A stretch of DNA of 6,755 bases from Trichodesmium sp. MAG_R04 (GTDB lineage Bacteria; Cyanobacteriota; Cyanobacteriia; Cyanobacteriales; Microcoleaceae), in the NCBI GenBank assembly GCA_023356515.1, contig JAKQYG010000233.1, positions 1 to 6,755 on the forward strand, given 5' to 3'. This document shows, one piece after another, positions 1 to 5,823 of this stretch (position 1 is the stretch's first letter; every line of letters starts with the position of its first letter). Under the pieces are notes generated by a model. That model was not told where the DNA came from, searched no databases, and was given only the letters and a program-made list of their open reading frames with translations. A program made the translations under genes and the position numbers.

Positions 1-456
1 CCATCAACATTGGCGGTATCTCGCAATGCTTTGAGGAATATCCCCAAAGCGCCATTCCAATCTCTCGGCATTGAGTGACCGCAGTGCGGACATTTAAAAT
101 GCTTTGAGCCTCCTAAGTTTCGATAAACATGGCCACACTTTGTACAGATTTTGGAAGTATATTCCTCAGTTACATCTATTACTGTTGCCCCTCGTTTTAA
201 ACCATGGAACTTAAGAGTTTGTTTGAAACGATAGCGTCCCCAATGAGCGCATTTGGCGAACTGTTTTTGAGTTTAATTTACGTTTCTTTTTTCCTGATTT
301 GGCAACCATTTGGGATGACTCAAAAGTAGGAATAAAAATAACGCGATACTCAGTTGTTAACCATTTTGCTACTTTTTGGTGGACTTCATCTATGAGGTTT
401 TTGATCCTAATCAACACCTGAATTTTTTGCTTGTTCAACTTCCTTGGGGAAGGAAA
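1..456 (-). pseudogene. tnpB: TnpB (IS200/IS605 OrfB-type) remnant, frameshifted and lacking its N-terminus
   Basis: TnpB proteins are RNA-guided RuvC-like nucleases carried by IS200/IS605 and IS607 elements. Read on the minus strand, the fragment first shows IKNLIDEVHQKVAKWL, then IPTFESSQM, whose Glu matches the second RuvC catalytic residue, then LNSKTVRQM. The frame breaks there (about 249-252). Removing one base (C on the minus strand, position 249) restores AHWGRYRFKQTLKFHG, which aligns without a gap to the usual TnpB segment. The restored frame continues through IDVTEEYTSK, a four-Cys zinc finger (CTKC and CPHC) and PRDWNGALGIFLKALRDTA, which holds the third RuvC Asp. It runs off the left edge still open. 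Nothing resembling the N-terminal RNA-binding part or the first RuvC Asp is found upstream of about 456, although an open frame extends to 498. The element is therefore an inactive relic. No TnpA is visible. Family assignment is secure; the exact upstream breakpoint is not. Confidence 0.88.
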
Positions 457-468
457 GACAAGATTTAT

Positions 469-506
469 GGCAGAGAGACACGCCCTTCTCTCTGTCAAGT
501 TTTTTT
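469..506 (+). terminator. Possible intrinsic terminator hairpin with T-run
   Basis: Bases 469-477 (GGCAGAGAG) can pair with 488-496 (CTCTCTGTC) as a 9-bp stem with one G-U pair and a 10-base loop. A run of seven T follows at 500-506. This is the geometry of a rho-independent terminator on the plus strand, but no plus-strand gene lies upstream in the window. The hairpin sits at the ruptured 5' side of the tnpB relic, so it could instead be a repeat or an insertion-sequence end hairpin. This is a structural reading only. Confidence 0.3.
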
Positions 507-839
507 GCTAGAGCTAGATTGAAATAGCTACAAAAAAAATTATAACCCTGTTGCAATAATTTAGCAACTACCCTGAACAAATTTGAGAAGTTGTAAAATT
601 ACTTACTGAATTTCTTCATGAACTTATTAAAACTATACTATATAATAGTATCTGATTCCTAAAAGAGATGGGTTGTTTTAAGCTAGAAGGTCGAAGGCAC
701 AGAAGTTAGATGTCTTTTTAAGAAACCATGTTCTAACTTACTAATACGCATTTTAAATAAAGCTTAATTTTGATATTGGCCACAAAGATATAGCAAAATT
801 TTGATATTTGGTAGAATACCAAAAAAACTATTGATAACC
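507..839. other. Gene-free AT-rich spacer with small palindromes
   Basis: I see no coding sequence with recognisable protein similarity here. The spacer holds several short inverted repeats: AGCTA/TAGCT at 512-516 and 525-529; GTTGC/GCAAC at 550-554 and 564-568; a perfect 17-base palindrome at 635-651; and AAGTTAGA/TCTAACTT at 703-710 and 732-739. There is also a direct repeat of AATTTTGATATTGG at 766-779, found again with one extra T at 797-811. That repeat ends 28 bases before the ATG of the broken reductase, so it may be a remnant of its promoter region. Individually, most of these are within what chance would give in AT-rich DNA. Confidence 0.5.
635..651. promoter_or_regulatory. Perfect palindrome ATACTAT-ATA-ATAGTAT containing TATAAT
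   Basis: Seven-base arms (635-641 and 645-651) flank a 3-base centre, and a consensus -10 hexamer TATAAT lies at 641-646. It looks like an operator overlapping a promoter, but no gene starts nearby: the reductase relic begins almost 190 bases downstream. The same ATAGTA half-site recurs upstream of pgsA. Function is inferred from shape only. Confidence 0.3.
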
Positions 840-1196
840 ATGACTCAAAAAACTAATCGGCGTAACTTTCTTATGACTAGTGCTACTATTGCCAGTAGTA
901 TTTAATGTACTACTTATATCAATAAACAAACTCAGATAAAAGTGACATTGGCTGATAAACTAACTACTACATCTACAATGCCAGAACAAGTATTAGGCAA
1001 AACTGGTATATAAAGTACAACTTTTAGGCTTAGGAGGGGCAGGAAAACTCCTGTAGATAAAAGTGGGCAAGAAAAAGAGGCGATCGCAATAATTGAATGA
1101 AGCTGCCTTATCTTTAGGAATTAGATATTTTGATACTGCTACTAGCTATGGTGCAAATGAGAAACATTGAGGAAAAGTTTTACCTTCCTATAATTG
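840..1196 (+). pseudogene. Aldo/keto reductase relic, N-terminal part with Tat-type leader
   Basis: The ATG at 840 opens MTQKTNRRNFLMTSATIASS, a twin-arginine leader (RRNFLM followed by a short apolar stretch), broken by a TAA at 903. After the leader the sequence reads MPEQVLGKTGI. It is then followed across frames by VQLLGLGGAGK, PVDKSGQEKEAIAIIE, AALSLGIRYFDTATSYG and GKVLPS. This is the start of an aldo/keto reductase TIM barrel, including the family's FDTA and nearby Tyr-Gly of the active-site region. The reading frame shifts near 1010, near 1042-1047 and near 1097-1101, and a TGA interrupts at 1168. Similarity stops by about 1196, roughly a quarter to a third of the way into a protein of this family. 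The intact ancestor would have been an exported or membrane-associated NADPH-dependent oxidoreductase; its substrate cannot be told. It is clearly non-functional. Confidence 0.82.
1080..1087. repeat. HIP1 octamer (one of three in the window)
   Basis: GCGATCGC, the highly iterated palindrome of many cyanobacterial genomes, occurs at 1080-1087 (in the reductase relic), 1295-1302 (in the spacer between the relic's two parts) and 1807-1814 (inside mnmH). All three fall within about 735 bases and I noticed none in the remaining 4.9 kb. It supports a cyanobacterial host. Confidence 0.9.
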
Positions 1197-1222
1197 GTAT
1201 TTGAATTTCCCTAAACCCGCGC

Positions 1223-1241
1223 CAAGAAACCCGGTTTCTTG
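1223..1241. repeat. Dispersed-repeat palindrome CAAGAAACC-C-GGTTTCTTG with degenerate half-copy
   Basis: Nine-base arms (1223-1231 and 1233-1241) surround a single C. A second, degenerate unit follows at once: AGAAA at 1243-1247 and GGTTTCT at 1251-1257. Similar GGTTTCTTG repeats are, to my recollection, scattered in intergenic DNA of many filamentous cyanobacteria. Here the repeat sits just after the point where reductase similarity is lost, so it may mark the rearrangement that removed the middle of the gene. Confidence 0.65.
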
Positions 1242-1267
1242 AAGAAAACAGGTTTCTGAGTTTGCCT

Positions 1268-1278
1268 GCGTAAGTCCT
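1268..1278 (-). repeat. Short dispersed repeat, GCGTAAGTCCT (reverse of AGGACTTACGC)
   Basis: This 11-mer shares 10 bases in inverted orientation with AGGACTTACG at 1457-1466, and a degenerate copy in its own orientation lies at 1534-1544. From memory, AGGACTTACGC is a frequent intergenic motif in filamentous cyanobacteria; a genome count would be needed to confirm that. It lies in the gap between the two parts of the reductase relic. Confidence 0.5.
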
Positions 1279-1356
1279 AGTTATTTTCAGAGAAGCGATC
1301 GCTATTTTTTATAAATTATATGATGTTCCCTTAAATAGTCATTACCTCCATGTTTT

Positions 1357-1464
1357 GAAAAGTGGGTAAAATTTAGGGTTACTCAAAGTTTTCAGAAGTT
1401 AACTCAGGAAGATATGGAAAGAATAGAGAAAAAAACAGCTAGTATTTGGCAGGATCAGGACTTA
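1357..1464 (+). pseudogene. Probable C-terminal tail of the same aldo/keto reductase relic
   Basis: One frame is open from 1339 to 1536. It contains TQSFQKLTQEDMERIEKKTA followed directly by SIWQDQD. This resembles the C-terminal tail of the same aldo/keto reductase subfamily as I remember it: a helix ending in a variant of AQSFQPL, then an acidic EEM.xIE.xTA helix and a final W.D segment. Similarity ends at the AGGACTTACG repeat, where the last residues of the family would be expected. Only about 160 bases separate this piece from the N-terminal part, whereas several hundred bases of barrel would be expected, so the middle of the gene is gone. The match rests on recalled family sequence. A random short open frame is the alternative, though its position and order relative to the N-terminal piece favour the relic reading. 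Confidence 0.55.
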
Positions 1465-1546
1465 CGGAACGGCACTAACCGTAGTGGCAATCTCTTAAAA
1501 AAGACAAGTTTATGCACCATATATAGCGGCACTGTGTAAATCCTAA
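1455..1546. repeat. Possible degenerate MITE-like element with imperfect terminal inverted repeats
   Basis: The left end reads TCAGGACTTACG, with CGGCACT at 1470-1476. The right end reads CGGCACT (1527-1533) and then GTGTAAATCCTA. Read inward from each side, the outer 23 bases agree at about 15 positions. The length of about 90 bases and the lack of coding content fit a small non-autonomous element. I see no clear target-site duplication, and the ends have diverged, so this is a proposal rather than an identification. Confidence 0.35.
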
Positions 1547-1611
1547 GGATAATACTTTTTTCCGGAGTTGGACTTCGCAGAAAGTTTAGTTTCATTTTTC
1601 TTCCTAAAAAT

Positions 1612-2631
1612 ATGGTAAAATCCCTAAAGGCTAATGTATTCTTTCAAATACCAGGAGTTATCCTTGATGTTCGCAGTCCCGCCGAATATACTCAAGGTCA
1701 TATTCCTGGGGCTGTTAGTTTTCCCCTATTTAATAATGAAGAACGGGCTTTAGTAGGAACTTGCTACAAACAAAAAGGTAAAGACGAAGCAGTAGAGTTA
1801 GGGTTAGCGATCGCTGGTCCTAAATTAGCTCATTTTGTTGCCCGCGCCAAAATTTTAGCTCCAGAGCGTCAAGTAAGAATTTACTGTTGGCGTGGTGGAA
1901 TGCGTAGCACTTCAGTAGGTTGGTTACTAGAAACTGCTGGGTTTAATGTTGTTCTACTCATAGGTGGTTATAAAGGGTTTCGGCGTTGGGCGCTTTCCCT
2001 ATTTTCAGTTCCACAAAAAATTATTATTCTGGGTGGAATGACTGGTAGTGGGAAGACTGAAATATTGCATGCTTTAAGAAATATGGGGGAACAGGTATTA
2101 GACTTAGAAGCTCTTGCAAATCATCGGGGTAGTAGCTTCGGAGCTTTGGGGCAGTTACCTCAACCTACTAACGAGCAATTTTGGAATGAAATAGCAATGG
2201 AGTGGGTTAAATTTGACTCCACCCAACCTTTATGGGTTGAAGCTGAGAGTAAAGGTCTTGGGTTGTGTCGTATTCCCCAGGGAATTTTTGAGCAAATGCA
2301 AAAAGCAATAGTTATTGAAATCAGTCGTAGTCGTCAGGAAAGAGTAGCATTTTTGGTAGAAATATATGGGGATGCAAATATTGATGATTTGATTGCTGCT
2401 ACCGAACGTATTCGTAAACGGTTGGGAGGTTTGCGATGGCGAAAGGCAGTTGATTTTGGCACAGAAGGAAATTTAGCAGCAGCTTCAGATTTAATTCTTC
2501 ATTACTATGATAAAACCTATACTTACGATTTGGAAAAAAGGGGTGGTTATATTTATAAAGTTAATGTTTCTGGGTTGTCAAATATTGATGCTGCAGTATT
2601 GGTGCAACAAAAAAGTCTAGAGATTCAGTAA
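1612..2631 (+). CDS. mnmH: tRNA 2-selenouridine synthase (MnmH/SelU)
   Basis: MnmH replaces the sulfur of 2-thiouridine at the wobble position of tRNAs for Lys, Glu and Gln with selenium from selenophosphate. The reaction passes through a geranylated intermediate, and the enzyme acts in the cytoplasm. The 339-residue product has the full family layout. A rhodanese domain (about 12-128) carries DVRSPAEY (19-26), the GTCYKQKG signature (49-56) and YCWRGGMRS (91-99) with active-site Cys92. A P-loop domain carries GGMTGSGKT (141-149), followed by DLEALANHRGSSFG (164-177). The C-terminus contains IRKRLGG and HYYDKTYTYD. Length is close to the usual 340-370, with no frameshift. The ATG at 1612 is the first start after an in-frame TAG about 24 bases upstream. 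No Shine-Dalgarno sequence is evident, which is common in cyanobacteria. The gene stands alone between the relic region and a convergent small gene. Selenium use depends on selD elsewhere in the genome, which this window cannot show. Confidence 0.95.
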   Translation: MVKSLKANVFFQIPGVILDVRSPAEYTQGHIPGAVSFPLFNNEERALVGTCYKQKGKDEAVELGLAIAGPKLAHFVARAKILAPERQVRIYCWRGGMRSTSVGWLLETAGFNVVLLIGGYKGFRRWALSLFSVPQKIIILGGMTGSGKTEILHALRNMGEQVLDLEALANHRGSSFGALGQLPQPTNEQFWNEIAMEWVKFDSTQPLWVEAESKGLGLCRIPQGIFEQMQKAIVIEISRSRQERVAFLVEIYGDANIDDLIAATERIRKRLGGLRWRKAVDFGTEGNLAAASDLILHYYDKTYTYDLEKRGGYIYKVNVSGLSNIDAAVLVQQKSLEIQ

Positions 2632-2843
2632 TTCAGCTATACGACTACCTCCAGACAAATTTTCCTGTTCCTTGTTAAACTAAGCTAGGCAAGTTAACCT
2701 ACTCGGCTCGTCTTTAGAAATTTTTATTCAGCCCAAGATGGACTTGATTTACTATTTTTCAACAATATAGGAAGCATACTGCCGAGGAAATTAACTCTAT
2801 ATCTTTAGTTATATCCATACCAAGCATTATAAATTATAAAACA

Positions 2844-3095
2844 TTATTTATTCTGTGCATAGGAAATATTCTGATCTTCCTCCAATAATTCTACAGCAAA
2901 AGTTTGCAGCACATCATTTAATTCAGCCTCTGGACAAGATGCGACTAAAACTTCAAAAACATCTAGCAACTTAGCAGCAGTTTCTCCCAAAGTTGGACTC
3001 ATTCCCCAAACATCTTGCACCCAATCTTGAGGACGTTCCTTATCAAAAATTAAACGTTCTAATAATTGCTTTGATTCTTCTTTTGATATAGACAT
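2844..3095 (-). CDS. Small acidic protein of unknown function
   Basis: I do not recognise this family. The likely product is 83 residues starting MSISKEESKQLLERL. An in-frame ATG 33 bases upstream (3128) would add MRLILLVKIII, but the promoter proposed for this gene would start transcription near 3124, leaving only the shorter start. The protein is strongly acidic (17 Asp/Glu against 7 Lys/Arg), predicted mostly helical, with no membrane segment or signal peptide. Distinctive stretches are FDKERPQDWVQDVWGMSP (about 18-35) and a Leu/Val-rich helix pair ending FAVELLEEDQ; there is a single Cys. The ordered, codon-like composition and a good promoter argue that it is real and not a chance frame. 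It converges on mnmH and diverges from pgsA. A small soluble regulatory or adaptor role is conceivable, but nothing here shows it. Confidence 0.72.
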   Translation of the reverse strand: MSISKEESKQLLERLIFDKERPQDWVQDVWGMSPTLGETAAKLLDVFEVLVASCPEAELNDVLQTFAVELLEEDQNISYAQNK

Positions 3096-3130
3096 AATTA
3101 TAATTTTAACCAATAAAATTAACCTCAATA

Positions 3131-3159
3131 ATTGTAGCAGTTATTCAATTAAAATTCAA
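3131..3159 (-). promoter_or_regulatory. Sigma70-type promoter for the small acidic gene
   Basis: On the minus strand TTGAAT (3159-3154) and TACAAT (3136-3131) are separated by 17 bases. Each differs from the consensus -35 and -10 by one or two bases. Transcription would begin near 3124, giving a leader of about 29 bases before the ATG at 3095. It lies back-to-back with the pgsA promoter region. Confidence 0.45.
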
Positions 3160-3174
3160 ACTACAGCCTGAATG

Positions 3175-3200
3175 TACTAAAATAGTATAATATTTACTAT
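3175..3200 (+). promoter_or_regulatory. pgsA promoter -10 within TACTA/TAGTA inverted repeats
   Basis: A perfect TATAAT at 3186-3191 lies 26 bases before the pgsA ATG. The expected -35 position (about 3163-3168, ACAGCC) is poor. The -10 is embedded in alternating half-sites: TACTA 3175-3179, TAGTA 3183-3187 and TACTAT 3195-3200. ATAGTA (3182-3187) and TACTAT (3195-3200) form 6-base arms around the -10. A repressor site overlapping the promoter is possible but unproven. Confidence 0.45.
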
Positions 3201-3217
3201 GTCTTCCTGCTGGAATT

Positions 3218-3742
3218 ATGAATATACCTAACTGGATTACTTTTTCTCGTTTATTGGGAATACCTATTATTCTTTACACTCTCAAGACTCCAACTAATCA
3301 TAATCTTTGGATATGTTTAGTTATCTTTTTAATTGCTTCAGCTACAGATTTTTTAGATGGTTATTTAGCACGAAAGCTTAACCAAATCACGGACTTAGGT
3401 AAATTTTTAGATCCTTTAGTAGATAAATTATTAGTTATAGCGCCCCTATTAGCATTAATTGAATTAGGCAAAGTTCCTGCTTGGGGAGTATTTTTAATTT
3501 TAGGTCGAGAATTAACCATAGCCGGTTGGCGTATCAATCAAACAAAAATTTCTGGAGCTAATATTTGGGGAAAATTAAAAACTGTAAGTCAAATTATTGC
3601 CATTGCTTTATTAATTTCTCCTTTACCTACAATTTGGGCAACTCCAATAATAATTATATTTTGGATTTCTGTTGCTTTAACAATAATTTCAGGGATAACT
3701 TACTTATTACCTCATGAAGAAGTTGGCACTATCAAGGCCTGA
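3218..3742 (+). CDS. pgsA: CDP-diacylglycerol-glycerol-3-phosphate 3-phosphatidyltransferase (phosphatidylglycerophosphate synthase)
   Basis: PgsA transfers the phosphatidyl group from CDP-diacylglycerol to glycerol 3-phosphate. This is the committed step to phosphatidylglycerol, the only phospholipid of cyanobacterial thylakoids and essential for photosystem II. The 174-residue product matches the family in length. It carries the complete CDP-alcohol phosphotransferase signature: Asp44, Asp47-Gly48, Ala51-Arg52, Gly61, Asp65 and Asp69, with the exact spacing DxxDGxxAR-x8-GxxxDxxxD. The N-terminus starts NIPNWITFSRLLGIP, typical of PgsA. Hydrophobic membrane segments lie near 12-20, 31-43, 71-81, 88-98, 122-138 and 141-163. 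The ATG at 3218 is the only sensible start for this N-terminus; no clear ribosome-binding site precedes it. The gene diverges from the small acidic gene and is followed after 90 bases by the ABC-F gene on the same strand. Confidence 0.95.
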   Translation: MNIPNWITFSRLLGIPIILYTLKTPTNHNLWICLVIFLIASATDFLDGYLARKLNQITDLGKFLDPLVDKLLVIAPLLALIELGKVPAWGVFLILGRELTIAGWRINQTKISGANIWGKLKTVSQIIAIALLISPLPTIWATPIIIIFWISVALTIISGITYLLPHEEVGTIKA

Positions 3743-3831
3743 TTTTTAATTTTATAGATACCCTATTACAATTAGATTACCTGTTAATTAACTACTAAAG
3801 TATTTTTGACTTTTTACATTTAATTTAATCA

Positions 3832-5760
3832 ATGAGTATATTCACATTTCAATCAATAAAAAAAGACTTCGGCATCAAAGAAATTTTAAAAAATGCCAGC
3901 TTCAGTTTAGATTCTAACGACAAAGTTGGTTTAATAGGTACAAATGGTTCAGGAAAATCAACTCTATTAAAAATGATTGCTGGTTTAGAACCCACTGATA
4001 GCGGTCAAATTTTAGTTAATCAAAACGTGAAGATTGTTTATTTACCTCAACAACCAGATTTGAATGAAAATAACACCGTATTAGAACAAATTTTTGCCGA
4101 TAGTGGTAAACAAATGGTACTAGTAAAAGAATACGAAGAACTATCAGAGAAACTAGCTCATTATCCAGAAGATAATCAGTTAATGGCGCGTTTTTCAGAA
4201 ATAACTCAAAAAATGAATTCTACTAATGCTTGGGAATTAGAAACTAAGGCAAAAATCATCCTGAGTCAATTAGGAATTCAAGATTTTGAGGTTAAAGTTG
4301 GTAATTTATCTGGAGGTTATCGTAAACGAATTGCCCTAGCAACAGCCTTACTTTCTGAACCTGATGTTTTGCTAATGGATGAGCCAACAAACCATCTGGA
4401 TGCTATTTCTGTAGAGTGGTTACAAAGTTACTTAAATACTTTTTCCGGAGCAATTTTATTAATTACTCATGACCGTTATTTTCTCGACCGGGTTACTAAT
4501 AAAATCCTAGAAATAGATAGAGGAGATATTTACACTTATTCTGGGAACTATTCCTACTATTTAGAAAAAAAAGCTTTAGCTGAAGAATCAATTGTTAGTT
4601 CTCAAAAAAAACATCAAGGTATATTACGCAGAGAATTAGAATGGTTGAAACGAGGACCAAAAGCTCGCAGTACTAAACAAAAAGCTCGGATTCAACGCAT
4701 AGAAGAAATCCAAGGAAAAGAATTTAAACAAGCTTTAGGAAAAGTAGATATCTCTACTGCTGGTCGTCGCATTGGTAAAAAAGTTATTGAATTAGAAAAT
4801 ATTTCTAAATCTTATAATGGTAAAACTATAATTAAAGATTTTACTTATGAATTTATCCCTGAAGATAGAGTAGGAATTATTGGTAGTAATGGCGTAGGAA
4901 AATCAACTTTAATGGACATTATCACAGGTAGGGTTAAACCAGATTCTGGTAAAGTAGAAATAGGAAAAACAATACATATAGGTTATTTTGACCAACATTC
5001 AGACAATTTGCTAGATGCTGCAACAGAAAATCAACGGGTAATAGATTATATAAAAGATGTAGCAGAATATGTTCAAACTGCAGATGGTACTCAAATTAGT
5101 GCTTCTCAAATGTTAGAAAGATTTTTGTTTCCAGGCAACCAACAATATGTTCCTATTTATAAACTTTCTGGTGGGGAAAAAAGACGATTATTTCTGTTAA
5201 AAATATTGATGAGTGCCCCTAATGTTTTAATTTTAGATGAACCAACTAATGATTTAGATGTACAAACTTTAGCAATATTAGAAGAATATCTTGAAGAGCT
5301 TAATGGTTGTGTAATTGTAGTGTCTCATGATCGCTATTTTCTGGATCGGACTGTAGATCGTATTTTTTCTTTTGAAGGCTTAGGAAGTTTAAGACAATAT
5401 CCGGGAAACTATTCACTTTATTTAGATTATAAAAAAGTAGAAGCCACAGCCAAAAAATATGTAGCAGTTGAGGAAAAGTCAAAGGCAATTCAGTCTAAAC
5501 AGCAAAAACCCGAAAGAGTTTCTCGTGATCAAACTGGGCGTAGAAAATTATCATCAAAAGAGAAGCGAGAATATCAAAACTTAGAGAAAAAAATTTCTCA
5601 ATTAGAAGCTGAGAAGGCTGAGGCAGAAAATGAACTTTATAATGCACCTCCAGCAAAGGTCAGCGAAGTTCAAAAACTTCATAAAAAGGTAGAAAATTTA
5701 GGAGAAGAAATTGATCTTGCTACAGAAAGATGGTTAGAATTAGCAGAGATAGATTCTTAA
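3832..5760 (+). CDS. uup: ABC-F family ATPase, Uup-like
   Basis: ABC-F proteins have two ATP-binding cassettes and no membrane domain. They bind ribosomes at the E site to resolve stalled or structurally difficult states; Uup has also been linked to transposon excision and DNA branch migration. The 642-residue product shows cassette 1 with Walker A GTNGSGKS (36-43), signature LSGGY (159-163), Walker B LLMDEP with Glu184, and His213. A helical insert (about 99-134) sits where the arm lies. The inter-domain linker (about 240-305) is Lys/Arg-rich, including EWLKRGPKARSTKQKARIQR. Cassette 2 has GSNGVGKS (351-358), LSGGEK (445-450), LILDEP with Glu470, and His499. A charged coiled-coil tail (about 570-640) is the Uup-type C-terminal domain and separates it from EttA. 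All catalytic residues are present. The family is certain; Uup versus another ABC-F subgroup is likely but not proven. Confidence 0.92.
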   Translation: MSIFTFQSIKKDFGIKEILKNASFSLDSNDKVGLIGTNGSGKSTLLKMIAGLEPTDSGQILVNQNVKIVYLPQQPDLNENNTVLEQIFADSGKQMVLVKEYEELSEKLAHYPEDNQLMARFSEITQKMNSTNAWELETKAKIILSQLGIQDFEVKVGNLSGGYRKRIALATALLSEPDVLLMDEPTNHLDAISVEWLQSYLNTFSGAILLITHDRYFLDRVTNKILEIDRGDIYTYSGNYSYYLEKKALAEESIVSSQKKHQGILRRELEWLKRGPKARSTKQKARIQRIEEIQGKEFKQALGKVDISTAGRRIGKKVIELENISKSYNGKTIIKDFTYEFIPEDRVGIIGSNGVGKSTLMDIITGRVKPDSGKVEIGKTIHIGYFDQHSDNLLDAATENQRVIDYIKDVAEYVQTADGTQISASQMLERFLFPGNQQYVPIYKLSGGEKRRLFLLKILMSAPNVLILDEPTNDLDVQTLAILEEYLEELNGCVIVVSHDRYFLDRTVDRIFSFEGLGSLRQYPGNYSLYLDYKKVEATAKKYVAVEEKSKAIQSKQQKPERVSRDQTGRRKLSSKEKREYQNLEKKISQLEAEKAEAENELYNAPPAKVSEVQKLHKKVENLGEEIDLATERWLELAEIDS

Positions 5761-5811
5761 GATTTAATTTAGATTTAGAGAAAAAGAATTGAGTTATTTT
5801 ATTTTTCAGGA

Positions 5812-5816
5812 AAAGG
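5812..5816 (+). promoter_or_regulatory. Ribosome-binding site of the TenA-like gene
   Basis: AAAGG ends 7 bases before the ATG at 5824, with a second AGGA at 5808-5811. It supports the chosen start. Confidence 0.5.
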
Positions 5817-5823
5817 TAAGATT

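Noticed and set aside
457..498. N-terminal extension of the open frame containing the TnpB fragment (start at 498)
   Set aside because: The first 15 or so residues do not resemble TnpB and coincide with a hairpin repeat. The ATG is probably a chance start after truncation, so I did not call it a gene of its own.
703..739. AAGTTAGA/TCTAACTT hairpin as a small RNA or attachment site
   Set aside because: An 8-base stem with a 21-base loop is expected by chance at this AT content, and no promoter, T-run or partner site supports it.
1223..1257. CRISPR-like repeat
   Set aside because: There is only one palindrome plus a degenerate half-copy, with no regular spacers and no cas genes.
1339..1536. 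Open frame of 66 codons as an independent small gene
   Set aside because: The middle of the frame resembles the tail of an aldo/keto reductase, there is no ribosome-binding site before its internal ATG at 1414, and its end lies in repeat sequence. A gene relic explains it better.
2632..2843. Bidirectional terminator between mnmH and the convergent small gene
   Set aside because: Only weak AT-rich pairing (TAACT/AGTTA at 2792-2796 and 2807-2811) without a G+C-rich stem or T-run. I see no gene fragment or RNA in this spacer either.
3743..3831. Promoter for the ABC-F gene using TTGACT at 3806-3811
   Set aside because: No -10-like hexamer occurs at a workable distance; the only TTTAAT is 12 bases away and runs almost into the start codon.
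5300..5488. Open frame of 62 codons on the minus strand
   Set aside because: It lies wholly inside the second half of the ABC-F gene, has no recognisable motif, and is a shadow frame in AT-rich coding sequence.
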